The notes beneath the pieces are model-generated. The model was not told the origin of the DNA. It was given only the letters and a program-made list of their open reading frames with translations, and did no database searches. From the NCBI GenBank assembly GCA_019637635.1, contig JAHBVI010000055.1, positions 1-41,749 on the forward strand: 41,749 nucleotides of DNA, in the 5' to 3' direction. The translations under genes were made by a program, and so were the position numbers. The stretch comes from Anaerolineae bacterium. GTDB taxonomy: Bacteria; Chloroflexota; Anaerolineae; Promineifilales; Promineifilaceae. Position 1 is the first letter of the stretch; each line of letters opens with the position of its first letter. This document shows positions 25,292-33,618 of the stretch, one piece after another.

Positions 25292-26860
25292 ATGTTTACA
25301 CGATTTACATACTTACGGCCGTTCCGACGGCCGTTACCCGGCTTACTTTGCCTGATTTTGCTGACAGTGGCGCTGACGGGGCGGCCGGCCCAGGCACAAA
25401 CCACAAGCTGGCACGCCGAATACTTCAACAACCGCAATCTCTCCGGTTCGCCAGTGTTCAGCCGGTTTGAAGACCGCATTTTCCACGATTGGGGTGCAGG
25501 TTCGCCCGATCCGGCGGTGCAAGTAGACGATTTCTCCGCCCGCTGGAATGGCACCATCACTCTCAACCAGGGTGGCGTCTGGCGTTTTGTGGCTACCACC
25601 GACGATGGGATGCGGGTGTTCATCAACAACAGCCCTATCATTGACGTGTGGTATGACAGCCAGGTGCATACCGTCACCACGGACGTTTATCTGGCGGCGG
25701 GCAGTTATCCGGTGCGGGTGGAGTATTATGAGGCGGGCGGCGGGGCCATTGCCCAATTTAGCTGGTCTCTGGCCACGACTATCAATGCCTGGAAAGGGGA
25801 GTATTTCAATAACCGTTCCCTGAGCAACCAGCCGGTGCTGGTGCGGGATGACGCCAACATCAACTTTGAATGGGGCACAGGCTCACCGGCGCCCGGCATT
25901 GAGCCCCCGGATGATTTTTCGGTGCGTTGGACGCGCACGGTGCAGTTTGCGCCGGGCACGTACCGTTTCACGGTAACAACGGATGATGGCGTGCGCTTGT
26001 GGGTGAATAACCAACTGGTGATTGACAATTGGGTAGACCAGCCGATAACGACCAAAACGGCCGACATTGCCCTTTCCGGCGCGGTTCCCATGCGCATGGA
26101 GTATTACGATGCGCGGGAAAATGCGACGGCCAGGCTGAGTTGGACGGCCGTGTCCACCACCGCGCCCCCCACCACGCCGGCCATGCCCACGGCCGTTAAT
26201 TGGGACGCCGCCTATTACAACAACTTCTCCCTGGATGGCAGCCCGGTGATGACCCGGATTGACCCGCAAATCCATTTCACCTGGGGTTCCAGTTCCCCCC
26301 AGCCCAATCTGGTGAATGCCAATAACTTCTCCGTGCGCTGGAGTAAAACGCTCAATTTTTCGCCCGGCACCTACACCTTCAAAACAACGGTGGAAGGTGG
26401 CAGCCGCTTGTGGGTGAATGGACAGTTGCTCATTGACCAGTGGAACCCACAATACAAAGTGGTGGAGAGTGCGGCCAATATCACCCTGCCCGGTGGGGCC
26501 GTACCGGTGATAATGGAATTTCGCAAAGACTATGGCCTGGCGCAGGCGTGGTTGGAATGGTTTGGCGCGGGCGGCCAACCGGCCAGCGGCACAGCGCCAG
26601 CCCCAACCACACCGGCATTAAGTGGGAACACGGCCGTGATGACCGGCGCCCGTTACCTCAGTTTGCGTTCTGGCCCCGGCGTCGAATATGAAGCCATCGC
26701 CTATCTGTCTAATGGGGAAGTGGTGACGCTGCTCGGCCGTGACCCGTTTAGCATCTGGATTCAGGTGCGCCGGGCTGACGGTAAAGAAGGGTGGGTCAGC
26801 GGCCGTTACCTGACATCCAACGTGCCCTACAGCACCTTACCCGTCATCAACGTAAATTGA
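25292..26860 (+). CDS. Secreted protein with three PA14 domains and a bacterial SH3 domain
   Basis: A 522-residue exported protein. The signal peptide is at the start (RPLPGLLCLILLTVALTGRP then AQA). Three PA14 domains of about 115-125 residues follow, recognisable by WHAEYFNN, WKGEYFNN and WDAAYYNN starts, the repeated DDFSxRW and the YRFTVTTDDGVRLWVN core. A C-terminal SH3_3 domain begins ARYLSLRSGPGVEYEAIAYL. PA14 domains often bind carbohydrate, SH3_3 domains peptidoglycan, so a surface glycan-binding protein is likely; it has no catalytic domain. ATG 25292 follows GGAGG at a good distance; the frame is open further upstream but reads through a repeat. Confidence 0.9.
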   Translation: MFTRFTYLRPFRRPLPGLLCLILLTVALTGRPAQAQTTSWHAEYFNNRNLSGSPVFSRFEDRIFHDWGAGSPDPAVQVDDFSARWNGTITLNQGGVWRFVATTDDGMRVFINNSPIIDVWYDSQVHTVTTDVYLAAGSYPVRVEYYEAGGGAIAQFSWSLATTINAWKGEYFNNRSLSNQPVLVRDDANINFEWGTGSPAPGIEPPDDFSVRWTRTVQFAPGTYRFTVTTDDGVRLWVNNQLVIDNWVDQPITTKTADIALSGAVPMRMEYYDARENATARLSWTAVSTTAPPTTPAMPTAVNWDAAYYNNFSLDGSPVMTRIDPQIHFTWGSSSPQPNLVNANNFSVRWSKTLNFSPGTYTFKTTVEGGSRLWVNGQLLIDQWNPQYKVVESAANITLPGGAVPVIMEFRKDYGLAQAWLEWFGAGGQPASGTAPAPTTPALSGNTAVMTGARYLSLRSGPGVEYEAIAYLSNGEVVTLLGRDPFSIWIQVRRADGKEGWVSGRYLTSNVPYSTLPVINVN

Positions 26861-26868
26861 TTGGCAAC

Positions 26869-26903
26869 AAAAAACGCCCGAAGGTTTCCTTCGGGCGTTT
26901 TTT
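26869..26903. terminator. Strong intrinsic terminator
   Basis: A 16-nt arm, AAAAAACGCCCGAAGG, with a TTT loop and its exact complement ending in TTTTTT. It works in both directions between the PA14 gene and the convergent SPFH gene. Confidence 0.95.
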
Positions 26904-26937
26904 ACACCTGACAGGTCTTTGGAGACCTGTCAGGTGT
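26904..26937. repeat. Hairpin CTGACAGGTCT, second copy
   Basis: A 15-bp perfect stem ACACCTGACAGGTCT with loop TTGG, directly next to the terminator. The core is shared with 23702-23732. Confidence 0.88.
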
Positions 26938-26939
26938 TG

Positions 26940-28001
26940 TTAGCCAGCCAGAAATTCATCCAGGGCTGCTTTGCTAATGCGGTAGGCGCTGCCGATTTTG
27001 CGGGCTTTTAAGTCGCCGGCTTCGATGGCAGCCATCACATCCTCTGGCGAAACTTTCAAAATATCGGCCACCTGCTGCGGCGTCATCACGTCGGATGCGC
27101 CGCCGGCAGGGGCAGCCGGCGCCGCTTGCGGTGGGGCTTGCTGCTGCATGGCCTGTTGCTGCTGCATTGCCTGCTGGTTTTGCAGGTTTTGCATGGCGGC
27201 CATGCCCATAGCGCCGATGCCGATTTCGCCCATGCTGCCGCCCGCCGGGTTTTGGGCAGCGGCCACAAAAGCGTCAGCCTGCTGCTTTTGGGTGTAGCTG
27301 GTGCCATAGCCCATGTTGGTGACAACTTCCAATGACTTGGGATGCAGCCCCATGCGGATATTGAAATCTACCAGCGAGAGGCCAACCGCATCAAAATCTT
27401 GCTGCAAAAGACCGGCCAGCAATTTATTCATATCCTGGCTGAAGGATTGCAACTGCGCCGGGCCTAGCCCTTTGGCTTCGGCCAGCTCGCTGATTTTGTC
27501 TTGCATCATGATGCCCATCATGGGATCAAGCCGGTCTTTCAGTTGCGGCTGGCGCACGCTGTCGCGGAAAGCGTCAAAGGCGTTCAGGAAGCGCCAGGGG
27601 TCTTTCACTTTGACGACGTAGGTGCCGTTGCCGACAATGGCGCTGGCCCCCGGTGGCCGGTGCAGGTGTTCGATGATAATGGGGGAAGAGGTGCCCCATT
27701 TCATGGTCATGTCGGTGGTCTTGAGGAAGTAGACGTCGGCGGTGAAGACGTTTTTGCCACCGAAGAGGCCCCGTTCCAGCATGTTGGTGAGGAAGGGAAC
27801 GTTGTTGGTGGTGAGGACGTGGGTGCCGGAGGTGAAGGTGCCTAACGCTTCACCCTGGCGGACGAACACGGCCGTTTCCCCCGGATTCACAATCAAGGGC
27901 GAGCCTAACTTAATGTCACCCAGGCCACCTTTGGGAAACTTCTGCACAATTTCATCCATAAGCCATGAGTCAATGGCTACGCGGTCAAATACTTTTGCCA
28001 T
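26940..28001 (-). CDS. SPFH-domain protein with C-terminal helix-turn-helix
   Basis: A 353-residue protein. Residues 30-240 form an SPFH (band-7) domain of the 'virion core protein'/YdjI type: GSPLIVNPGETAVFVRQGEA, LTTNNVPFL, FLKTTDMTMKWGTSSPI and the KVKDPWRFLNAFD segment. Then comes a Gln/Ala/Pro-rich linker (QAMQQQQAMQQQAPPQA), and residues 300-353 form an excisionase-type winged helix (TPQQVADILKVSPEDVMAAI, GSAYRISKAALDEFL). YdjI-type proteins usually end in a zinc ribbon, so the DNA-binding-like end is unusual. ATG 28001 has AGGAGAG in front. It probably assembles as a ring or scaffold with the protein encoded upstream. Confidence 0.85.
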   Translation of the reverse strand: MAKVFDRVAIDSWLMDEIVQKFPKGGLGDIKLGSPLIVNPGETAVFVRQGEALGTFTSGTHVLTTNNVPFLTNMLERGLFGGKNVFTADVYFLKTTDMTMKWGTSSPIIIEHLHRPPGASAIVGNGTYVVKVKDPWRFLNAFDAFRDSVRQPQLKDRLDPMMGIMMQDKISELAEAKGLGPAQLQSFSQDMNKLLAGLLQQDFDAVGLSLVDFNIRMGLHPKSLEVVTNMGYGTSYTQKQQADAFVAAAQNPAGGSMGEIGIGAMGMAAMQNLQNQQAMQQQQAMQQQAPPQAAPAAPAGGASDVMTPQQVADILKVSPEDVMAAIEAGDLKARKIGSAYRISKAALDEFLAG

Positions 28002-28024
28002 GATTTCTCTCCTAATAGTATTTG

Positions 28025-28091
28025 CAGTAGTGCCAGGCACGGGTTTGAAGTTACTGTCTGCCCAGGCCCTTGAACCCGTGCCTGGCACTGC
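28025..28091. repeat. AGTGCCAGGCACGGGTT inverted repeat
   Basis: About 20-bp arms (one mismatch), AGTAGTGCCAGGCACGGGTT and complement, flank a 26-nt loop between the 180-residue-protein gene and the SPFH gene. The CCAGGCA core links it to the elements at 20522 and 25206. Confidence 0.85.
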
Positions 28092-28099
28092 TCACAAAA

Positions 28100-28642
28100 T
28101 TAACCAATTCCCATAATCACTTCATCCCGGCCACTCCAATCACGGTTGGCTTCCTGGATGGTGTTGTCCAGTACACGAATGGCGCCGCTGATGTCGCCGT
28201 TGTCGCGCACGGCTTTCGCCAGGGCGTCTATGCCGGCCTGTACTTCATCGGCCACGTTGAGCATCTTTTCGTCGAAGGCGTAGATGCGGGCCAGATCGTC
28301 TTCTTTCACCTTCACGGCGTCAAAGAAACCGGCGTACCCTTGCGGTGCGTCTTTGATCTTGCCCGCCAGACCGCGCAGGCCGGTATCTACCCGCCCCAAC
28401 GGTTCGGCGTGATCCATGGCTTTGATGATGTCGCGGCTGAGTTCGGCCTGGACGTTGCCCAACTGCACACGGGATTGTTCCAGGCGGCTGGATATGGTTT
28501 CGCGTAACAACTGGTCGGCTTCGCGCCGCCGCCCTTTTTCCATATAACCAGAGAGGCCGGGGATTTTTTCTAACAACTTGCCCAGACCGGTGGATTCACC
28601 TTGAATTTTGTCGTACAAATCGGGAACCTGACCTTCTTTCAT
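28100..28642 (-). CDS. Unrecognised 180-residue helical protein, SPFH partner candidate
   Basis: I do not recognise a family. The protein is mostly alpha-helical and charged (KGRRREADQLLRETISSRLE, DEKMLNVADEVQAGIDALAK) with no signal peptide or membrane segment. It may coat or regulate an assembly. It starts at ATG 28642 after AGGAGGA and is followed, after a repeat, by the SPFH gene. A promoter lies just upstream at 28699-28728. Transcription with SPFH suggests a shared complex. Confidence 0.7.
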   Translation of the reverse strand: MKEGQVPDLYDKIQGESTGLGKLLEKIPGLSGYMEKGRRREADQLLRETISSRLEQSRVQLGNVQAELSRDIIKAMDHAEPLGRVDTGLRGLAGKIKDAPQGYAGFFDAVKVKEDDLARIYAFDEKMLNVADEVQAGIDALAKAVRDNGDISGAIRVLDNTIQEANRDWSGRDEVIMGIG

Positions 28643-28669
28643 AATGTCCTCCTATGTGGGATTGTAATG

Positions 28670-28694
28670 CCTATCTGCTGGTCATGCAGATAGG
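28670..28694. repeat. Leader hairpin upstream of the 180-residue-protein gene
   Basis: CCTATCTGC and GCAGATAGG form a 9-bp stem with a 7-nt loop, between the promoter at 28699 and the start codon at 28642. It would lie in the 5' leader of the transcript and might act in control of expression. Confidence 0.55.
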
Positions 28695-28698
28695 GCTG

Positions 28699-28728
28699 AG
28701 TATAACATACCTGTTGTAATTTTGTCTT
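28699..28728 (-). promoter_or_regulatory. Extended -10 promoter for the 180-residue-protein/SPFH genes
   Basis: On the minus strand, TGTTATACT is an extended -10, with AAGACA 18 bases upstream as a partial -35. It lies at the end of the small membrane gene. Confidence 0.55.
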
Positions 28729-28928
28729 TAATCTCTGAAACTGTAGAGTAAATAAACACCGAGCGCCAGTTGGGGCGCGGTGAGCAGCAGCAGGCCAAGG
28801 AGTGCGCCGATCACGGCCGTGCCCGCCGCCAACAACCCTTCATCCACATACAGCCACATCAACCAGATGACGATGCCACCAACCAACAATCCACCAATGA
28901 TCAATGCTGTTCCCAAAAGTCGTTGCAT
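28728..28928 (-). CDS. Small two-helix membrane protein
   Basis: A 66-residue protein of two membrane helices, LGTALIIGGLLVGGIVIWLMWLY and LLAAGTAVIGALLGLLLLTA, with a glycine-rich first helix and a short end (YSFRD). No family recognised. It begins five bases after the stop of the solute-binding lipoprotein and is probably translated with it. Membrane anchoring or helping of the neighbouring SPFH system is possible, but unproven. Confidence 0.65.
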   Translation of the reverse strand: MQRLLGTALIIGGLLVGGIVIWLMWLYVDEGLLAAGTAVIGALLGLLLLTAPQLALGVYLLYSFRD

Positions 28929-28933
28929 GTCGC

Positions 28934-29713
28934 TTATTCACCCAACCAGTGATTGGTAATCTCATCCAGGTTGCCATTGGTTTGCAGGCGCGCCAGGCTG
29001 TTGTTAAGTTCGCTTAACAAACGACGGTCGCCTATACGGGTGACGAGGGCGAATGGTTCTACGGTGATGGGCACGGCCGTGCGTTTCAGCCCCTCCGTTT
29101 GCTGCAAAAATAAACGGCCGCTGATGGCATCTACCAGGGCGGCGTCGGCTTCCTGGTGGCTCACGGCCGTCAGCGCCTCATCGGCCGTCGGGTAGGGCAC
29201 AATCGTGAGATTGGGCAGCCGTTTGGCCCAGGTGGTGGCCTCCACGTGGCCGAGTGCGCCTAATTCCACGGCAAGGGTACGGCCGTGTAAATCTTCCATC
29301 CGCCCGATATTGTCCTCATCCTGGCGCACAATCAAAATTTCGCCAGCATTGAAATAGGGGGTGCTGTAGGCAAAATCCTTTGTGCGCTCCGGGGCAACCA
29401 CCAGCGCCGAGATCAGCACATCCACCTGGCCCGTCGCCAGGGCGTCATACAGCCCATCGTAACCAAACAAGACAAACTCCGTTTGCACACCCATATCCGC
29501 CGCCAGCGCGTTGGCCAGGTCAACATCCAGGCCAAAGACGCCATTGGCATCGGCGGCCTCAAATGGTGGGTAGGTGGGATCCAACCCCACCTTGAGAACG
29601 CCTGTTTCCTGAACCCGCTGCCAGGCATCCTCTTGCCCCCGGCAGGCCGCCAGCAGCAGCGCCAGCCACACCAGGGCCATGCACCATAAACCTGCCCTAC
29701 TTTTACCCATCAT
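28934..29713 (-). CDS. Amino-acid-type solute-binding lipoprotein
   Basis: A 259-residue family 3 extracellular solute-binding protein. The signal peptide ends in the lipobox LLLAAC with C24 as the lipid anchor. The fold is clear from VLKVGLDPTYPPFEAADANG, GLDVDLANALAADMG, FGYDGLYDALATGQVDVLIS and APERTKDFAYSTPYF. Such proteins deliver polar amino acids to ABC importers or serve as sensors. No permease or ATPase gene is adjacent; the next genes are a small membrane protein, an unknown and an SPFH protein, so it may act as a sensor for this cluster. Confidence 0.92.
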   Translation of the reverse strand: MMGKSRAGLWCMALVWLALLLAACRGQEDAWQRVQETGVLKVGLDPTYPPFEAADANGVFGLDVDLANALAADMGVQTEFVLFGYDGLYDALATGQVDVLISALVVAPERTKDFAYSTPYFNAGEILIVRQDEDNIGRMEDLHGRTLAVELGALGHVEATTWAKRLPNLTIVPYPTADEALTAVSHQEADAALVDAISGRLFLQQTEGLKRTAVPITVEPFALVTRIGDRRLLSELNNSLARLQTNGNLDEITNHWLGE

Positions 29714-29750
29714 AATACTCTGACCGATCCCAATCCGATCCCTGGATGGT

Positions 29751-29792
29751 GACGAGTGACGAGTGATACGTGAAGAAATAACTCGTCACTCG

Positions 29793-29794
<2 letters not shown>
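29751..29794. repeat. TGACGAG heptamer inverted repeat
   Basis: GACGAGTGACGAGTGA on the left and CTCGTCACTCGTC on the right, a heptamer unit facing its complement. The stop codon of the decayed glycoside hydrolase gene lies at its edge. Confidence 0.87.
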
Positions 29795-30852
<1,058 letters not shown>

Positions 30853-30953
30853 GATCCGCGAAGGGGGCGAAAAAACGCGAAGATATGGCTTTACCCCTGA
30901 AACTTTGCTTCTTTTGGTGCTTTGGCTGGATGATCGAAGGATGGACACGGCCG

Positions 30954-32135
30954 TTACAATTGGCGGGCGTAGAAGTCGGCCCACCATTCCAGGTGTTGGA
31001 AGAGGGCGGCAATGCGCTGCGGGGCGGGGGTTTCGCGCCCTGGCACGGGGGTGGGGGGCTTGAACCGTTCCACCAGCCCATACCGCACCAGGAGTTCATG
31101 CTCTAACTGCACGTTGAGCATTTTGTTTTGGAAGTCGTGGATGATTTTGTGCTGCACTTCTTCCGAGGGTTCCTGAGTGAGGTATACATGGGGCAGTTCA
31201 TCGATCAGGATGCGGGAGGGCACACGGGCGGAATAGCGCATGATCTGGCGGGTGGTGGGGTTGAAGGCAGCCAGGAAATTGGGGCCCCAGGAATGTTGCA
31301 GCTTTTTGAAGCGTAAATCCAACGGCCGTTCAAACATAATCGAAAGGCTCATTTGCTCAACGGTGGTCAGTTCCAGGCCGGTGGTACCTGCCGGTAAGCG
31401 GGCGGCGAGTTTATCCCAATCGGTCTGGATGATTTTCTGGGGCGATAATTCGGTAAAGACGAGGACGGTTTTGCTGCCTTCCTTGTAGATGGTTTGCAGG
31501 CCGGGCAGCAAGGGGGTGGTGGTATTTTTGGGCACCATGCCGGCCACTTTGCGGGCGGCGGGTAGGGAGGCGATGATGGGGTTGAGGAAATGTTGGATGC
31601 GGGCAAAGGTTTGCACGGCCGTTTCCCCTTCGGGCAGCGGCTCCTGGCGTAAACGACGCGCCAGACGGCGCAAACGGGTGCGGGTGGTCACGGCCGTGTC
31701 CTTGTCTAACAGTTCCGGCCCCAACGCGGCTGACGCCTGCATCGCCTCTGTCACCAGATACGCATAGGCTTCATGCGGTTCAATGGTGGCTAACCGCCGG
31801 TCCAGGTATTCGGGTGGGCCAATCAACTGCTGGGCATCGCGCGCTAACTGCTGCGCCAGCAGCGGGTTCAACCGCAGATGGCGTAAAAAAGCCCCTTTTG
31901 TAGCCATAAACGGGGCGCGCATCAATTCATGCCGGTATTGCTGCCAGAGGGGGTAAAACGCTTGCTGCAAGGCCGGGAAATCGGCGCTGTCACGCAGAAT
32001 GACAAACAGGTTAATGTCTGATTCACCGGGAATGTAATGCCCCTGCGCCAGGCTGCCAAAGAGGTAAATGGCTTCTAGCCGGTCGCCCATTTGTTGGGCA
32101 AGTGCCTGGGCGAGCGTATCAACGACTTTGAGCAT
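30954..32135 (-). CDS. Nucleotidyltransferase-fold protein with altered catalytic motif
   Basis: A 393-residue protein. Its N-terminal 110 residues form a Pol-beta-like nucleotidyltransferase domain: YLFGSLAQGHYIPGESDINLFV, with G27-S28 and D40 but Asn at 42, where the second metal-binding carboxylate of the DxD motif should be. A helical region follows (RLRRLARRLRQEPLPEGETA), and the rest has no family I can name. The change suggests loss or alteration of transferase activity. ATG 32135 has no ribosome-binding site and lies where transcription from the promoter upstream should begin. Confidence 0.75.
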   Translation of the reverse strand: MLKVVDTLAQALAQQMGDRLEAIYLFGSLAQGHYIPGESDINLFVILRDSADFPALQQAFYPLWQQYRHELMRAPFMATKGAFLRHLRLNPLLAQQLARDAQQLIGPPEYLDRRLATIEPHEAYAYLVTEAMQASAALGPELLDKDTAVTTRTRLRRLARRLRQEPLPEGETAVQTFARIQHFLNPIIASLPAARKVAGMVPKNTTTPLLPGLQTIYKEGSKTVLVFTELSPQKIIQTDWDKLAARLPAGTTGLELTTVEQMSLSIMFERPLDLRFKKLQHSWGPNFLAAFNPTTRQIMRYSARVPSRILIDELPHVYLTQEPSEEVQHKIIHDFQNKMLNVQLEHELLVRYGLVERFKPPTPVPGRETPAPQRIAALFQHLEWWADFYARQL

Positions 32136-32142
32136 GGCGGTT

Positions 32143-32170
32143 ATTATACTGTTCTGCCTTACAAGGGCAA
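32143..32170 (-). promoter_or_regulatory. Promoter of the nucleotidyltransferase gene, likely leaderless
   Basis: Minus-strand TTGCCC, 16-nt spacer, TATAAT. The -10 ends eight bases before the ATG, so the transcript would start at or next to the initiation codon. Confidence 0.65.
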
Positions 32171-32171
32171 T

Positions 32172-32382
32172 TTCCCGCAGAACTCTCAGCAATTTGAAAG
32201 ATGGTTTGTGGCGGTAGATAAATCTGCACCAACAAGGGGCAAAGTCGGCCTTCGCCGACATAGCCCACGAAGTGCCTGCCCTGAACCTTGTGAAGGGTGG
32301 GTTTTGCCTCTTGTAGCCGCGATTTCAATCGCCGGTTTTTTGGCCAGCAACCAGCCACCCGATAGGAAATGTGTACAATAGA
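32172..32382. repeat. Non-coding gap with hairpin repeats
   Basis: The 333-base gap between the divergent nucleotidyltransferase and DICT-like genes holds no convincing gene. It contains the hairpin GTCGGC-CTTC-GCCGAC (32244-32259), GCGATT-TC-AATCGC (32319-32332) followed by GCCGGTTTTTT, and a GTGAAGGGTGGGTTTTGCC-like stretch. It looks like a mosaic of short dispersed repeats. A promoter and operator for the forward gene occupy 32383-32409. Confidence 0.6.
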
Positions 32383-32409
32383 TTGACAAATTGTTACGAT
32401 TTGTATAAT
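32383..32409 (+). promoter_or_regulatory. Consensus promoter with operator in the spacer
   Basis: TTGACA (32383-32388) and TATAAT (32404-32409) are perfect hexamers with a short 15-nt spacer. A 19-bp near-palindrome, ACAAATTGTTACGATTTGT (32386-32404), fills the spacer, ideal for repression or for an activator that twists the DNA. Confidence 0.7.
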
Positions 32410-32468
32410 ATCACCTACGTAATTTGTATCGCCCACCTGTCATTCTGACCAATTGGAGAAATCTGGTA

Positions 32469-33059
32469 ATGAGTATCAATATCCTGCAAACCTTTTATAA
32501 TCGCATGATGCCCCTGTTTACGCCCCAGGCGGAACGTATTCTGGACGGTGTCCAGCCGACGGCGCTGCAAGACCTGTCGTTTCGTTATACTTTTTCGGTA
32601 GACGCTATGACCAAGATCAGCCACATTATTGAAGATGCCGTTATTCACACACCGCGCACGGCCGTGCTTCATGCTTCGTTTCAATACCTGTCTCGCATTG
32701 CGCCCCAACAGGCGCGTTACCAGGAGGTGGCGCAGGCGGCGGAGGGGCTGTGGCTCTATTATGCGGCCGACGGCGGCGCGGCGCAGATGGATGCCTTGTT
32801 GAAAATGCCGCGCGTGTTCAGTATTGACACGGCCGATACGCCGCTGGTTAATTACTGGTTTGTGGTGGCCTATGGTGGCGGTGTGCATATGACGCTGTTG
32901 GCTCAGGAAATCCCGTCGCTGAACGGCCGTGAACGATATTATGAAGGGTTTTATACGTTTGAAGCCGACGCCGCTTACCAGATTTTGTATATCCTGCACC
33001 AGATTTACCCGGCCATTGTACCGCTGCCACTGCCGCCCGATCTGGAGCATTACCGATGA
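32469..33059 (+). CDS. DICT-like sensory domain protein
   Basis: A 196-residue soluble protein. The part MTKISHIIEDAVIHT, VLHASFQYLSRI and RYQEVAQAAEGLWLYYA resembles the DICT domain seen in signalling proteins of cyanobacteria and Chloroflexota, followed by VNYWFVVAYGGGVHMTLLAQ. The match is by pattern and not certain. ATG 32469 has GGAGA upstream; a longer frame to 32424 lacks support. It is driven by a consensus promoter with a palindromic operator. The ligand is unknown; light or redox sensing has been proposed for the family. Confidence 0.55.
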   Translation: MSINILQTFYNRMMPLFTPQAERILDGVQPTALQDLSFRYTFSVDAMTKISHIIEDAVIHTPRTAVLHASFQYLSRIAPQQARYQEVAQAAEGLWLYYAADGGAAQMDALLKMPRVFSIDTADTPLVNYWFVVAYGGGVHMTLLAQEIPSLNGRERYYEGFYTFEADAAYQILYILHQIYPAIVPLPLPPDLEHYR

Positions 33060-33101
33060 GATTAGAGATTGGAGATTAGAGATTATGCTAATCTCCGATC
33101 A
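33057..33101. repeat. GAGATTAGA-family intergenic repeat
   Basis: GAGATTAGAGATTGGAGATT units with a shorter inverted TAATCTCCGATC arm. The stop TGA of the DICT-like gene overlaps the first unit. Confidence 0.85.
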
Positions 33102-33121
33102 CCCTACTTCACAAGGACTCA

Positions 33122-33604
33122 ATGCCTCAATTCGATTTTCACTTTACAGTTAATGCGCCGCTCACGGCTGTGCATGGCTTCCACCACGATACCCGCATCC
33201 TCAAAAAGCTGACGCCACCGCCCATGTTTGTGCAGATTCATAGCTTTGAGCCGTTAGCGGAGGGGTCGCGGGCCGAATTTACGCTCTGGTTTGGGCCGCT
33301 GCCGCTGCCTTGGACGGCCGTTCACCACCACGTTGGCCCCCAAGGTTTTACCGACCGGCAGGAAAAAGGACCGCTCAAATTTTGGGAACATACGCACCGG
33401 TTTACGGCCGTGAATGAGTACACCACCCACATCCATGAACACATCGCGTATGAACATTTTCCCGGTCGTCGTGGCTGGCTCAGCCGCCTGCTTTTCAACA
33501 AGCCAGGGCTGTGGCTGCTCTTTACAGCCCGCAAATGGCTGACGCGCTTCCACCTGCGTTCTGCCGAAAAGATGAAACACGCCCAGAATTCTGGGCGTGT
33601 TTAG
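33122..33604 (+). CDS. SRPBCC-family (START-like) protein
   Basis: A 160-residue protein with the ligand-binding SRPBCC/polyketide-cyclase pattern: FDFHFTVNAPLTAVHGFHHD at the start, KKLTPPPMFVQIHSFEPLAE, EFTLWFGPLPLPWTAVHHHV, FTDRQEKGPLKFWEHTHRF and IHEHIAYEHFPG. Members bind hydrophobic ligands or regulate lipid and cofactor steps; no reaction can be assigned. AAGGA precedes the ATG. The end is odd: the last residues (HAQNSGRV, stop) are encoded by the terminator hairpin itself. Confidence 0.78.
   Translation: MPQFDFHFTVNAPLTAVHGFHHDTRILKKLTPPPMFVQIHSFEPLAEGSRAEFTLWFGPLPLPWTAVHHHVGPQGFTDRQEKGPLKFWEHTHRFTAVNEYTTHIHEHIAYEHFPGRRGWLSRLLFNKPGLWLLFTARKWLTRFHLRSAEKMKHAQNSGRV
33575..33602. terminator. 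Palindromic terminator overlapping a coding end
   Basis: AAACACGCCCAGAA faces its exact complement with no loop, 28 bp in all, ending in TTT on both strands. It lies between the SRPBCC gene and the convergent GH16 gene, inside the last codons of the former. Confidence 0.85.
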
Positions 33605-33618
33605 CCTTCTTGCCGTTT

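Noticed and set aside
28002..28088. N-terminal extension of the SPFH protein to 28088
   Set aside because: The added codons read through the AGTGCCAGGCA inverted repeat; ATG 28001 has a good ribosome-binding site and fits the family start.
32136..32261. N-terminal extension of the nucleotidyltransferase protein
   Set aside because: The extra 42 codons run through the promoter and a hairpin repeat and do not resemble the family.
32319..32341. Intrinsic terminator in the gap before the DICT-like gene
   Set aside because: A 6-bp stem followed by a T-run, but it belongs to no visible upstream forward gene; more likely part of the repeat mosaic.
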